Assembly (NCBI RefSeq): GCF_047495875.1
Contig: NC_092497.1
Span: 81,913,749 to 81,977,748, forward strand
DNA length: 64,000 nt
Reading direction: 5' to 3'
Source: Pithys albifrons albifrons
Lineage: Eukaryota; Chordata; Aves; Passeriformes; Thamnophilidae
Shown piece by piece: positions 43,136 to 52,360 of the stretch. The translations under genes and the position numbers were made by a program. The notes under the pieces are model-generated. The model saw nothing but the letters and a program-made list of their open reading frames with translations, ran no database searches and was not told the DNA's origin. The first letter of the stretch is position 1. Each line of letters starts with the position of its first letter.

Positions 43136-43244
43136 CAACTGAGGTATATCTGGGGGCAAACATTAGATCAAACAGTACAGGGGGGTTCCCAAGCTCAGGG
43201 ACTCCCAAGCAACAACCCAGAGGCCTGTCTGGACATGGAAGCCC

Positions 43245-43921
43245 TTGCAAACTAATCAGGCTGGGGGATGAAAACATCGAGAGCAGCCCTGCAAAGAAGG
43301 AACTGAGGTGTTGGTGGATGAGAGGCCGGAACATGACAATATTCAGCTGCAGCCCAGAAAGCCAATTGTATCCTGGGCTGCACCAAAAGCAGCGTGGCCA
43401 GCGGGGTGAGAGAGGGGACTGTGTCCCTCTGCTCTGCTCTGGTGAGACCCCACCTGGAACACTGCATGCAGCAAAGGAAGGACACTGACCTGCTGGACCA
43501 AGTCCAGAGCAGAGCATCAAACTGATTAGAGGGATGGAGCACCCGGAAAGGCTGAAAGAACTGGGATTGTTCAGCCTGGAAAAAGAAGGCTTCAGGGTGA
43601 CCTAACTGCAGACTACAAGGGAGCCTACATGAAAGCTGGAGAGGGACCTTGCAAAAGGCGGTGTATTGACAAGACAAGGGACATTGGATTAAAAATTAGA
43701 GCAGATTTAGACATTAGGTGGCAGTTCTTTGCTGTGAGGGTGGTGAGGCACTAGGACAGGTTGTCCAGGGAGGTTGTGGTTGCTCCACTCCCGGAAATGT
43801 TCAAGGCCGGGCTGGACAGGTCTCCCAGCAACCTGGTCTGATGTCCCTGCCCACGGCAGAAGGGTTGAAACTAGAGTATGTTTAACATCCCTTCCAATCC
43901 AAACCATTCTATGATTCTATG
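43245..43921 (+). mobile_element. CR1 LINE 3' part, about 0.68 kb
   Basis: The left part encodes the end of ORF2 (sequence for ENIESSPAKKEL, corresponding to the usual IESSPAEKDLGVLVD). It runs through the conserved blocks GTGAGACCCCACCTGGA, GGAGCACCCGGAAAGGCTG and GTGAGGGTGGTGAGGCACT. It ends in CCCTTCCAATCCAAACCATT followed by two TCTATGAT tail units. It is relatively well preserved, so probably one of the younger copies here. Confidence 0.88.
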
Positions 43922-46145
43922 AATTTAGATAAAATCAGCATGGTTTTTCTTGGCACTTCAGAGCAAACCACCATTTTTGGTGTCTTCTCATGTAGCAATG
44001 AAACTGTGTTACATATCACAATGAAGACTGCTTTGACCACAGAACAACCTGTTTCTTTTTTCACTTTCACCACATATATGACTTCCACATACTAGCTAGA
44101 CTTGCAGTCAAGAACAAAAAGTAAAAAGCAAACTTTCATTTTAAAAAGGGAGGTGCAAGGAATACAAAACTGTAAGTTTACATCAAGAAAGAGCTTCAAA
44201 ATGAGTATTAGCTAAAAGACATGGGCAGTTTCTGCCTGCCTTGACTACTGCAATCAAACTGCCATAAGCAGATTTTCCTCTACATTTTCTTTACATATGA
44301 CAGCAAACCTAACCTGGCCAATCAGAGAAGTTTCAACTATCACTGAACATCTTTACTAGCAATGGAAAAAAGAGACCAGAGTTTAGAATAATAAACTCTC
44401 AGGAATGCTGACAGTCTTACATCCACCGCATCTCCAAATACTATTACAGGCTTCATTTAGTAATTCTGATTCAACACAGGTGCTAAATGGTCAACAGGTC
44501 CTTAGCAAAACACAGAGAAGACATCTTTACACTTTCTTATAAGCTGGTATCATATCTTAAGACAGTAGCTGAAGAGTGAAATGATATCAATATGTATCCA
44601 CTCCATTGGTAACATCTGGCTCAGAGCTTGAAATGGAAATGCTTCTATTTCTTACAGTGTTTCCCAGAGACTTAAGGAATTTAATCTGGAGTTCTTTCAG
44701 TCCTGGGATATCATTACCTGACAAAAACTAAAAAGGTCACGCCACCTAGATTAAAGAGCCACACATAAAAAATGAAATGCAAGCTGTTAAAGCAAATGTA
44801 GAATGACTCTTCACATGAAAACTTACCTATATCTCCAGTACAAAGCTTTGAGATGACCTCCTCTAAATCACAGAAGTAGACAGGGGAAGTAAGACCAGGA
44901 CAGCTGCAGTGACTGAAAGCTGTACTTCACAGTCTCTTAGTAGCAGAAATCCTTCCTAGCACAGTAATTAATTTCTACCATTCTAGGCATTAATATTAGG
45001 CTTGGATAACTACAAACTCTAAGTTGACTTTATGACAACACTTACAAGTGCTAAGTCTTGATTTTCTATGGTGACAGCAGAGCAGCAAGATCAAGGTGGC
45101 CAGATCAGTCCACAGAGAGAAATCAAACAGTTTCTCCTCAAAAAGTGGTTTATGAAATGCTGTATTTTCAAGCTTTCTGTCACAGCACAGTTATGCATCC
45201 CTAGAAAATTGCCTAACCCTCTCCTAATGCATCCTACATGTTTCCACCAAGCACCTTTGGGTTTGCACAGGTTCTGTATTCTCTGAAACATTCCCAAATT
45301 ACCAACAAATACAACTTAAAAGAAATAGCAATGCCACTGAAAGGGTACAAGATTTCTGTTTCTATTCACCTTGTTACCAAACAAAGAATTTTATTAATTT
45401 CAGAGACTTTTATGAGGTACATGATGAGTTGAGTATTGCAGTCGAGATTCTCATGTGACTTGTCACTAAAAGAGCAAACGGAAAAATTCCCAAGTATCCT
45501 GCACAACAATAATCAAAAATAATTTTTAAAAATCATGATATGCAGTAGTAAAAAAGACTCATAACAACTTATTTAACACATGCCTAATTTATGCTGTATA
45601 AAGAAAATCAATCTACAATGGAAGACTGTAGATTGGGATGGTCCTCAAAACACAAAGGCTCATCTCAACTTTTTTTCTAAATTCAAAGCTTTTCATCCAC
45701 AAACAACTCTTCTGTGAAACCCATGAAGACAATTACACGGCATTATTTTCCAAAATCCAAAAAAGTATTTTCAGAATGTTCCAGAGCATGTACAGGTAAT
45801 GAAACATAATTTCTTGAACTGACTTCTCAGATCCATGTGTTTCATACAGATATCAGGAAAGGACTAAACTGATTTGACAGAAAGTATCCATAGAATAACA
45901 GTTTTGTAACAATTAAACGAAAAAGAAAAATGCAAACATGTGAAGTAAGCAAAGAACATCCAAGTATTTCAGTACTAGTAATAACCCACACTCCAGTGCG
46001 CATTACTAACTTTGGGACAAGCTGAACTTTCCACGCGGGACACTGAAGGAATACCCAACACTTTTAGACTAGAAGTGACAAATGACAAATGTGGCAACAC
46101 CACAACTCATTAGAAATCAGTGGTTTAAAAAACTATCAGAACTTT
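43922..46145. other. 5' intron, unique stretch approaching the promoter
   Basis: AT-rich unique sequence between the CR1 tail and the rise in GC content near 46.3 kb. No exon or repeat is recognised. Confidence 0.5.
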
Positions 46146-46159
46146 TTAATATGAAATAC

Positions 46160-46205
46160 ACATGCATGTATATATATGCGTGTGTGCATATATATGTATG
46201 TATGT
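46160..46205 (+). repeat. Alternating purine-pyrimidine (CA/TA/TG) tract
   Basis: This is a run of mixed TA, TG and CG/CA dinucleotides (CATGCATGTATATATATGCG and TGTGTGCATATATATG). It is an imperfect microsatellite with potential to unwind or adopt left-handed DNA, about 0.4 kb inside the intron from the CpG island. Confidence 0.6.
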
Positions 46206-46560
46206 CCTTAGACGTGAAAGCAAGTCAAAGCACCACAATTCCATATTTTACCCGTGAATTAAATTTATTTCCCACTTCTCACGACTTCAGATCCCAGACA
46301 CCCAACAGTGGAGCTACATACCTGCACGGCTGAGGTCGCACACCCAAGGGACGTGTCCCCTCTATTCTCCAGCTTACTGGAAACGCCAAATACACCCCTT
46401 TCCTCAAAGAGCCCTTTCTCCCTAAGCCGTAGGGTTTTGGAGCCTTCTCCAGACCCCCACACAAACAGGCAACTCCTCCCGAGGGTAGGAAGGTGTGGGG
46501 CGGGCGGGGGGTGTTGTGGTTTCCTTTCCTCCAGCAGCCAAGGGCCACCTTGCCCCGCCT

Positions 46561-46670
46561 CAGGACGGGGACCCCCCGCAGGACGGGGACCCCCCGCAGG
46601 ACAGGGACCCCCCGCAGGACGGGGACCCCGCCTCAGGACGGGGACCCCGCCTCAGGACGGGGACCCGCTG
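46561..46670 (+). repeat. GC-rich minisatellite, six 18-19 bp units
   Basis: There are six head-to-tail copies of a unit CAGGACGGGGACCCCCCG or its 19-base form CAGGACGGGGACCCCGCCT. They start at 46561, 46579, 46597, 46615, 46634 and 46653. Copy 3 has one G-to-A change and the last copy is shortened. The array sits at the intronic edge of the CpG island, about 350 bases inside the candidate first donor. Confidence 0.93.
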
Positions 46671-47013
46671 CCCCGGCCGGGGCTCCCTGACGCGTGAGGG
46701 GCGTTCCGGGAGGGGAACCTCACAGCACCCCGACACCGCCCGTGGCCACCTCCGCCCGCCCCGAAAGTTAAAGTGCAGCCCCCCAGCCCCGGCCCGCTCC
46801 TCCGCAGCCCCCCTCAGCGCCACGGGGGGGGCGGGGGGAGAAGACCCTCGCCCTGCAAGCCCCACACGCGTCCCTACCCCGCGGCCCCCACGGAAAATAC
46901 CCCGCGGAGGGCGGGGGATGGTGGGCCCGCCCCGCCCCCGAGCCCCTCGGCTGCCCCCCAGCCCCTCGGCGGGGCAAAGCCCGGACCCCTCCGGCACCTC
47001 GGCCCGCACTGAC

Positions 47014-47330
47014 CTGCCGGGGGGAGGCGCGGCCGCCGCTCGGGGCTCCAGCGGGCGCTCCCCCCGCCGCCGACCCTGCGCGCCCCGGCCCGTCCTTCCC
47101 CGGGAGCCACCGCAGAGCAGGGGGCAGAGGAGTCGGGAACGCGAGGCGGAGGGACGCACCGGCCTTTCTTCCCTTTCGCAAGAAAATTAACAGGGAGGAA
47201 AAAAGAAAAAAAAAAAAAGAAAAAGAAAAAAAAAAGGGGGAATTTAAGGGCTCGGCCCGGAGTTTAAAACAAAGAGGCGGAAATAGCCGAGTGCGGCCCG
47301 AGCAGAACCGAGCGGGGGCGCCGCGCTCGC
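47014..47330 (-). other. PCGF3: Candidate non-coding first exon of PCGF3
   Basis: On the minus strand the sequence CCCCCGGCAG followed by GTCAGTGC forms a good splice donor with its GT at 47012-47013. The exon would run from a TSS somewhere below the NRF1 site down to 47014. It is non-coding: the CDS starts in the exon at 13954-14071, which begins with only nine UTR bases. A second possible donor (GTGAGC, 47349-47354) would belong to an alternative first exon further upstream. The exact 5' end is unknown. Confidence 0.55.
47192..47242 (+). repeat. 51 bp uninterrupted purine tract
   Basis: Every base from 47192 to 47242 is A or G: AGGGAGG, then A-runs broken by single G, then a G5 run. It lies inside the candidate first exon or core promoter, so the PCGF3 RNA would carry a long pyrimidine tract if transcription starts above it. 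Triplex (H-DNA) formation is possible. Confidence 0.85.
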
Positions 47331-47331
47331 G

Positions 47332-47341
47332 GCGCATGCGC
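47332..47341. promoter_or_regulatory. NRF1-type binding palindrome
   Basis: GCGCATGCGC is the perfect consensus for nuclear respiratory factor 1, which typically sits within about 100 bases of CpG-island start sites. Its position just upstream of the candidate first exon fits a minus-strand start near 47.2-47.33 kb. Binding is inferred, not shown. Confidence 0.7.
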
Positions 47342-47462
47342 GAGGGGCGCTCACCCGGGCACGGCGCCGGCCGCCCCCTCCTCCTCCTCCCTCGGGCAGA
47401 GGGGCCGGGAAAGGGGTCCCGAGGCCCCCGGCAGGCCTGGAGCTCATCGCCGTACCGGCCAC

Positions 47463-47990
47463 GGAGTCACAGACTGTTCTGAGCTGGACGGCTCGCACAG
47501 GGATCGTCGAGTACAGCTCCTGGCCCTGCACAGGACCATCCTCAAGAGACGCCATGTGCCCGAGAGCATTGTCCAAACGCTTCTTGAACTCTGTCAGGAT
47601 TGGTGCTGTGACCACTGCCCTAGGGAGCCTGTTCAGTGCCCAACTACTCTCTGTGTGAAGAATCTTTTTTTAATACCCAACCTTATCTTTCCCTGATACA
47701 ACTTCAGGCCATTCCCATCGTTCCAGTTACTGGTCATCAGAGAGTAGAGATCCGTGCCTGTCCCTTCTCTTCACCTCACAAGGAAGTTGTAACTGCAGTG
47801 AGGTCTCCCCTCAGCCTCCTCCAGGCTGAGTAGACCAAGTGACCTCAACTGCTCCTCCTGCGGCTACTCCTCAAAGCTGTTCCCCTCCTTTGGATGCTCT
47901 CTAACAACTTCTCTTTCCTCTACTGTGGTACCCAAAAATGCCCACAATATTCAAGGTGAGGCCTCACCAGCAAAGAGCAGAAGTAGTATG
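47463..47990 (-). mobile_element. CR1 LINE 3' part directly upstream of the CpG island
   Basis: The left end, GAGTCACAGACTGTTCTGAG, is a decayed reverse complement of a CR1 3' tail. Conserved blocks follow: CTCCTGGCCCTGCACAGGAC, GGGAGCCTGTTCAGTGCCC, CAACTGCTCCTCCTGCGGC and CAATATTCAAGGTGAGGCC. Its 3' end is within about 130 bases of the NRF1 site, so it forms the upstream flank of the promoter. Confidence 0.85.
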
Positions 47991-48639
47991 TCCCTGGGGT
48001 GCCTGGCCATGAAAATTCCATCCAACTGTAAGCAGGAGTGTGAGGTCAGTGAAGGTGGTTGGCTCTTCAGCAGGATGTGGCTCTGCAGTGCTCCAAGCTG
48101 CCTCCTCTCTCTCAAAGGTTTTCCTCAAAAGCACGCAGGTGTGTTTTCAATCAATGAGCGCAGAAACTTGAATTGGAACTGGGCAGGAGGTGAAACTTGA
48201 ATAGAAATATTGGTGGCAACACACAACTGGATGTCAAACTTCAGGTGACTCAAAACACTCCAGCTGGTGAAATGGCAAAGTTTCTGCCTTCCCAAAGATG
48301 TAAGGTCTTAGGTCAAGGAGTGTGCACAGAGCTTGGGAAGCCCATTCTAAGTTCAAGTTCATACCAACTAGCTGAATTCTAAACTTGTAAAGAAAAGTAC
48401 TTAAAAATTCCCCTGTCCAAACTGTTAAGATACCAAAACAGTCTTTACCATTCCCATATATGCCTATTTTCTTGAATAAAGCACAAAGGTAGCTAATAAA
48501 ATCAATAAAGCACAAAGTAGACAAATATATGACAGAAATTGTTCTAATTTAAGACTAACCATAATACAGTGCTCAGAAACAACAACATTGAGAACAAATA
48601 TTTCCAGTAATTCGTCAGAGCAATAAAACTATATCGATC
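47991..48639. other. Intergenic, nothing recognised
   Basis: Sequence upstream of PCGF3 between two CR1-derived segments. It has mixed composition. No gene or repeat is identified. Confidence 0.5.
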
Positions 48640-48960
48640 TGTAGGTCCAGACTGTTTGCATCCAATAGTGCTGAAAGCAGGTTGGTGCTATTGCAAGGCT
48701 GCTCCCCAACTATAACCTTTTCAAGGTCACAGTGACCAGACGAGTCCAGTACTGGAGAATGGTAAATATTTCACCTATCCTTGAAAACAGAAAGAAAGGT
48801 AATTCAGGGAACTACAGCTCCACTTTTTGGTCTCTGAAAAAATCATGGCGTAATCAAAGACCTCATAGCTGGGCTCAAACATCTTGCAGCCTGAAATCGA
48901 AGAAGCCAAACATTGACCAGCTTTTGTCTTCCACACAGATGTATCATGAACAAATCCTAT
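48640..48960 (+). mobile_element. Old CR1 reverse-transcriptase fragment
   Basis: Sequence for a GPDGLHPIVLKA-like segment (about 48643-48680) is followed by NISPILENRKKGNSGNYSS (48760-48820). The usual CR1 form is NVTPIFKKG...PGNYRPVSL. It is strongly diverged, with stops, and 3' UTR sequence is absent, so it is an ancient fragment. Confidence 0.6.
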
Positions 48961-49017
48961 GAGTATCCTACTCTTAGGGGAAATGTCTGTGAGATTTGGG
49001 TGTTATCAGAACACATA

Positions 49018-49230
49018 CACAGAATGGATCAGTTTGGAAGGGACCTCTGGAGATCACCCAAGACAGCCTCCCTGCTCAAAGGAGAGTAAGGCAGAGCATG
49101 CACTGTTTTTCCTTTAGTTATCACCAGACCAAGTGCTGCCATTCTCACTTTGTAGGTTCTGTATGAACATCCTTCTTGCTCAGGAACCACTGGAAAACAA
49201 TCTTCTGAATGTTAATTTTATCACCACTAC
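49018..49230 (-). mobile_element. CR1 LINE 3' end fragment, antisense
   Basis: CACAGAATGGATCAGTTTGG and AAGGGACCTCTGGAGATCACC are the reverse complement of a CR1 3' terminus. Sequence beyond about 49110 is diverged, so the right boundary is uncertain. Confidence 0.68.
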
Positions 49231-49991
49231 ATTCTGACTTCAGAGATGTGGTCTATTAATCCTCTGGTGTAAAAAAATAGACCTAGAGGTCCCTTATAGG
49301 AGGATATGGCTGCATAGATGACAGACCAATCAATCAGTGAAACTGGCTTGGCAAGACACAATTTGAAGGTTCACTGCCCAAGAAATTCAGACATTCTGAC
49401 AATTCAGACAATTAATCAGCATTTGATTGGGTGTACTTTGGTTTAAGCATAATACATAAGAGTTTTTAACTCCATATCTGTTTTGTAACCTCCTTCATCT
49501 GTAAAATAGTAGGATATTTCTCTTTCTTTCAATAACTTTTAGTTCTTTGGGTTTTGGAGAATTGATATCTCTCCCCCTTTTGTCCCTGCTAGAGAATTCA
49601 TAAAGCATGCTCTCAGTCTCTAGCTGAACAGTTTTATTCCTAAACTGATCTGCAGCATTTTTTGTAGGATAGAAGGATGCCATAAAACTCAGAGAGATTT
49701 AAACCCAAGAGATAGATATTTAACTATAACCTCGACCATTCCAACACACTTGAGCTCTTCAATCCTCACAGTTACTTGGGTTTCAAGTTCCTCCATTTCC
49801 CATGGGAAAAAAAAATCCTTCATTTTCTCTCTAATCTCAAAATCAAATAAATGAGGTTCATTCTCTAGCCAAATCCACTCAACTGTACGAGACAAACTGA
49901 TGCAGCAATCATTTGAAAAAGATGAAATAGCAAATACAAGCCATTTAAGTATCTCTAGATTAACAAATATTCCCACTGCTAAGTGAAAGAT
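49231..49991. other. Intergenic, nothing recognised
   Basis: AT-rich sequence up to the target site of the solo LTR. The minus-strand open frames of 62 and 109 codons have no domain character. Confidence 0.5.
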
Positions 49992-50612
49992 TGTTATGGA
50001 TTTAGTCAAGTAGGCCAAGAAGTTAGGCTTTAAAGTTCAAACCAGACCTGAAATTGTCAGCTGACTTGAGCTGAGCTGGGCTGGCTAACAGCTGACTTCT
50101 TCTAGCCAATAATATTGTATTTCATACCATACTACATCATCTCAGAGGGTGTAAAATCCAGTGTGTGGGAGTGGCTTAGTTAGTTCCACTATGGCTGGAG
50201 TACAGAGAAGACTTCTGCAGTTGTTCTCTTCTCTTAGGCCCTGCTCCTGCTGCTGCTACATCGTATTTTGTTTGGGTTCAGGGAAGTACAAATATTTTGT
50301 TGTTATACTTTCTCTTTCTTGCAGGGTGTCTTTTAGAGTACTTATAGATTTAGAGTAATACACTTTGTATTAACTGGGGAGTGGGAAGTTATTTCTTGTT
50401 ATACTATACATAACTTGTGTAAGTGTGTGTTATATTGTAGTTTTCTCTTGATTTTTTCTGTATAAATACATGTAGTTAGTTTCAGCATAAACCTGATTTG
50501 AGGGGTTTTTTTTCCTCTCCCTCTTCTTTTCCCCTTAGCTGGTTGGGGGGACGAGGAACCGTTTTCACTCTGTCCTGGACAAGTTGGCATTTTGCCAGCT
50601 CAACCCAAGACA
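49992..50612 (+). mobile_element. Solo LTR with perfect 5 bp target-site duplication
   Basis: The 621-base unit begins TGTTATGGATTTAGTC and ends CAGCTCAACCCAAGACA. It is flanked by the identical pentamer AAGAT on both sides (49987-49991 and 50613-50617). TG...CA termini plus a 5 bp duplication are the hallmarks of an ERVL-class LTR left after recombination between two LTRs (established biology). A CCAAT box is at 50106-50110, and GTATAAATACAT lies near 50460. No viral coding sequence remains. It lies about 2.7 kb upstream of the PCGF3 CpG island. Confidence 0.85.
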
Positions 50613-51404
50613 AAGATTAACACTGCTGCCAGAGCACATAACTATTAGCAAGCCATTAGAAACTTCCAGTTATGAATTCTCCTTCACCAAAGATCTTTTA
50701 GTGGTCCAAAGATGAACATTAGATAGAAAAGTGGAAATAGTGAGGGATTTAGTAACTCAGGAAATAAGAATCTGTTTATTATGACTAACTACTTATATAA
50801 ACAGAGCTTAGATCCTTTCAGTGATTTGTTTTTCAGACATGAAAGCTTCACCTTTTAAATGATGAAACTTATACTGAGGGCACAGAGTACCAGGGAGAAG
50901 CAAACCAGAAACCCTCAGTCAGTTCCCAGGTCTGCATGTAGGATGTTCCTTTCTCAGAACTTGAACCTTGCTCCAATAAGAGGAAAGCTTTCAGCAATCT
51001 ACTGCATTATGCAAGTCTGTATGTTGCCCCTGTGACTATTACCTGTAGTTACTGCACTAAGGCTGAGAAGGATGTTACCTTCCTGACTGGTGCAGATCTT
51101 TATGACCATCAGTTATCATTTGGCTCTAACATATCAGACTGAACACTGATGAGAACGTTGGTGAGATTTACAGATGTACAGAACACCGATGAGGTATTTG
51201 ATTTCCTGCACATGTAGAAACCACAAATATCAACACTTAAGTTTCAGCGATTCGGTTTCAGTTACACTTCCAGACAACCTGTACAAACTCAAAATCAGGT
51301 GAAAAACCAGAAGTAAATTCTGGAAAGAGGAGAAGGCTACAGATAAAGTGACATTTAGAAAATGGGGTAAAAAAATATTCTTGGATATTCAGCACATGCT
51401 TGAG
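50613..51404. other. Intergenic, nothing recognised
   Basis: AT-rich sequence between the solo LTR and the next CR1 copy. Confidence 0.5.
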
Positions 51405-52360
51405 TATTCAGTCTATGAGGTGAGGTGGGATCCACCCAAATGTACTGAGGGAGAAGGCAGAAGGGCTCACTCAGCCATTTTCAATCATTTACCATCAGTC
51501 CTGGCTAAATGAGGAGGTGCCAGTTGACTGGAGGTTGACCAGTGTGACACCTATCTACAACAAGGGCTGGAAAGACAATCCAGGGAACTACAGGTCTGTC
51601 AGTCTGGCGTTGGTGCCAGGGAAGGACACGGAGCAGATCATCTCGAATGCCATTACACAGCACATACAGGATAGCCAGGGGATCAGGCCTAGCCAGAATG
51701 GATTTAGGAAAGGCAGGTCTCGTTTGACCAACCCGATCTCCTTCTATGACAGGATGACCCACTTGGTGAATGAGGGAAAGGCTATGAGTTTTGTCTATCT
51801 AGACTTTTAGTAAAGCTTTTGACACCATCTCCCACAGCATTTTCCTGGAGAAACTGGCTATTTATGGCTTGGATGGGTGTACTCTTCACTGAGTAAATAT
51901 CTGGCTGAATGGCTGGGCCCAGAGAGTGGTGGTGAATGGAGTCAAATCCAGCTGGCAGTTGGTCACTAGTGCTGTCCCCCAGGGCTCATTATTGGGACCA
52001 GCCCTGTTTAACATCTTTATCAATGGTCAGAATGAGGGGATTAAATGTACCCTCAGTGAGTTTGATGATGGGCAGGAGTGTTGATCTGCTGGAGGGTAGG
52101 AAGTCTCTGCAGAGGGATCTGGGCAGGCTGGATTGATGGGCCAAGGCCAGTGGTATGAAGTTCAAGGTGAAGTGCCAGGTACTGTCCTTGGGCCACAACA
52201 ACCTTGTGCAGTGCTATGGGCTGGGGGCAGAGTTGCTGGAAAGCTGTCCGACGGAAAGGGACCTGGGCGTGCTGGTTGACAGCCAGCTGAACGTGAGTCA
52301 TCAGTGTGCCCAGGTGGCCAAGACAGCCAATGGCATCCTGGTTAGGATTATTACGTGGGC
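51405..52360 (+). mobile_element. CR1 LINE reverse-transcriptase fragment, about 0.95 kb
   Basis: This encodes the CR1 reverse transcriptase from the finger region into the thumb. It shows DWRLTSVTPIYNKG...NPGNYRSVSL (51520-51610), PSQNGFRKGRSRLTN (51690-51735) and palm A YLDF (51798-51809, followed by an in-frame stop). It continues with a [12 protein letters not shown] segment (near 52000), a decayed palm C and [14 protein letters not shown] (52160-52200). Stops and frame changes are present. The 3' UTR is not seen, so the copy is truncated at both ends. Confidence 0.85.

Larger units (their letters stand above)
46490..47460 (-). promoter_or_regulatory. PCGF3: CpG island, probable PCGF3 promoter
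   Basis: This is the only strongly GC-rich, CpG-dense region in the window, and it lies upstream of the PCGF3 start-codon exon on the minus strand. It contains GC boxes (CGCCCCGCCCCCGAG near 46929-46943), an NRF1-type palindrome at 47332-47341 and a strong minus-strand splice donor at 47013. CpG-island promoters of this type drive housekeeping genes including Polycomb subunits. Transcription in the other direction is possible but no plus-strand gene is recognised. The TSS cannot be placed from sequence alone. Confidence 0.78.

Noticed and set aside
43047..43677. Overlapping 157-, 143- and 141-codon frames near the CAG repeat
   Set aside because: They lie on both strands of the CR1 3' region and its flank, which is naturally poor in stops; no recognisable protein.
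46495..47190. 231-codon open frame with a QDGDPPQDGDP repeat, and overlapping minus-strand frames of 199 and 189 codons
   Set aside because: All lie in the CpG island, where stop codons are rare. The repeat is the translation of the minisatellite, and frames are open in several phases on both strands.
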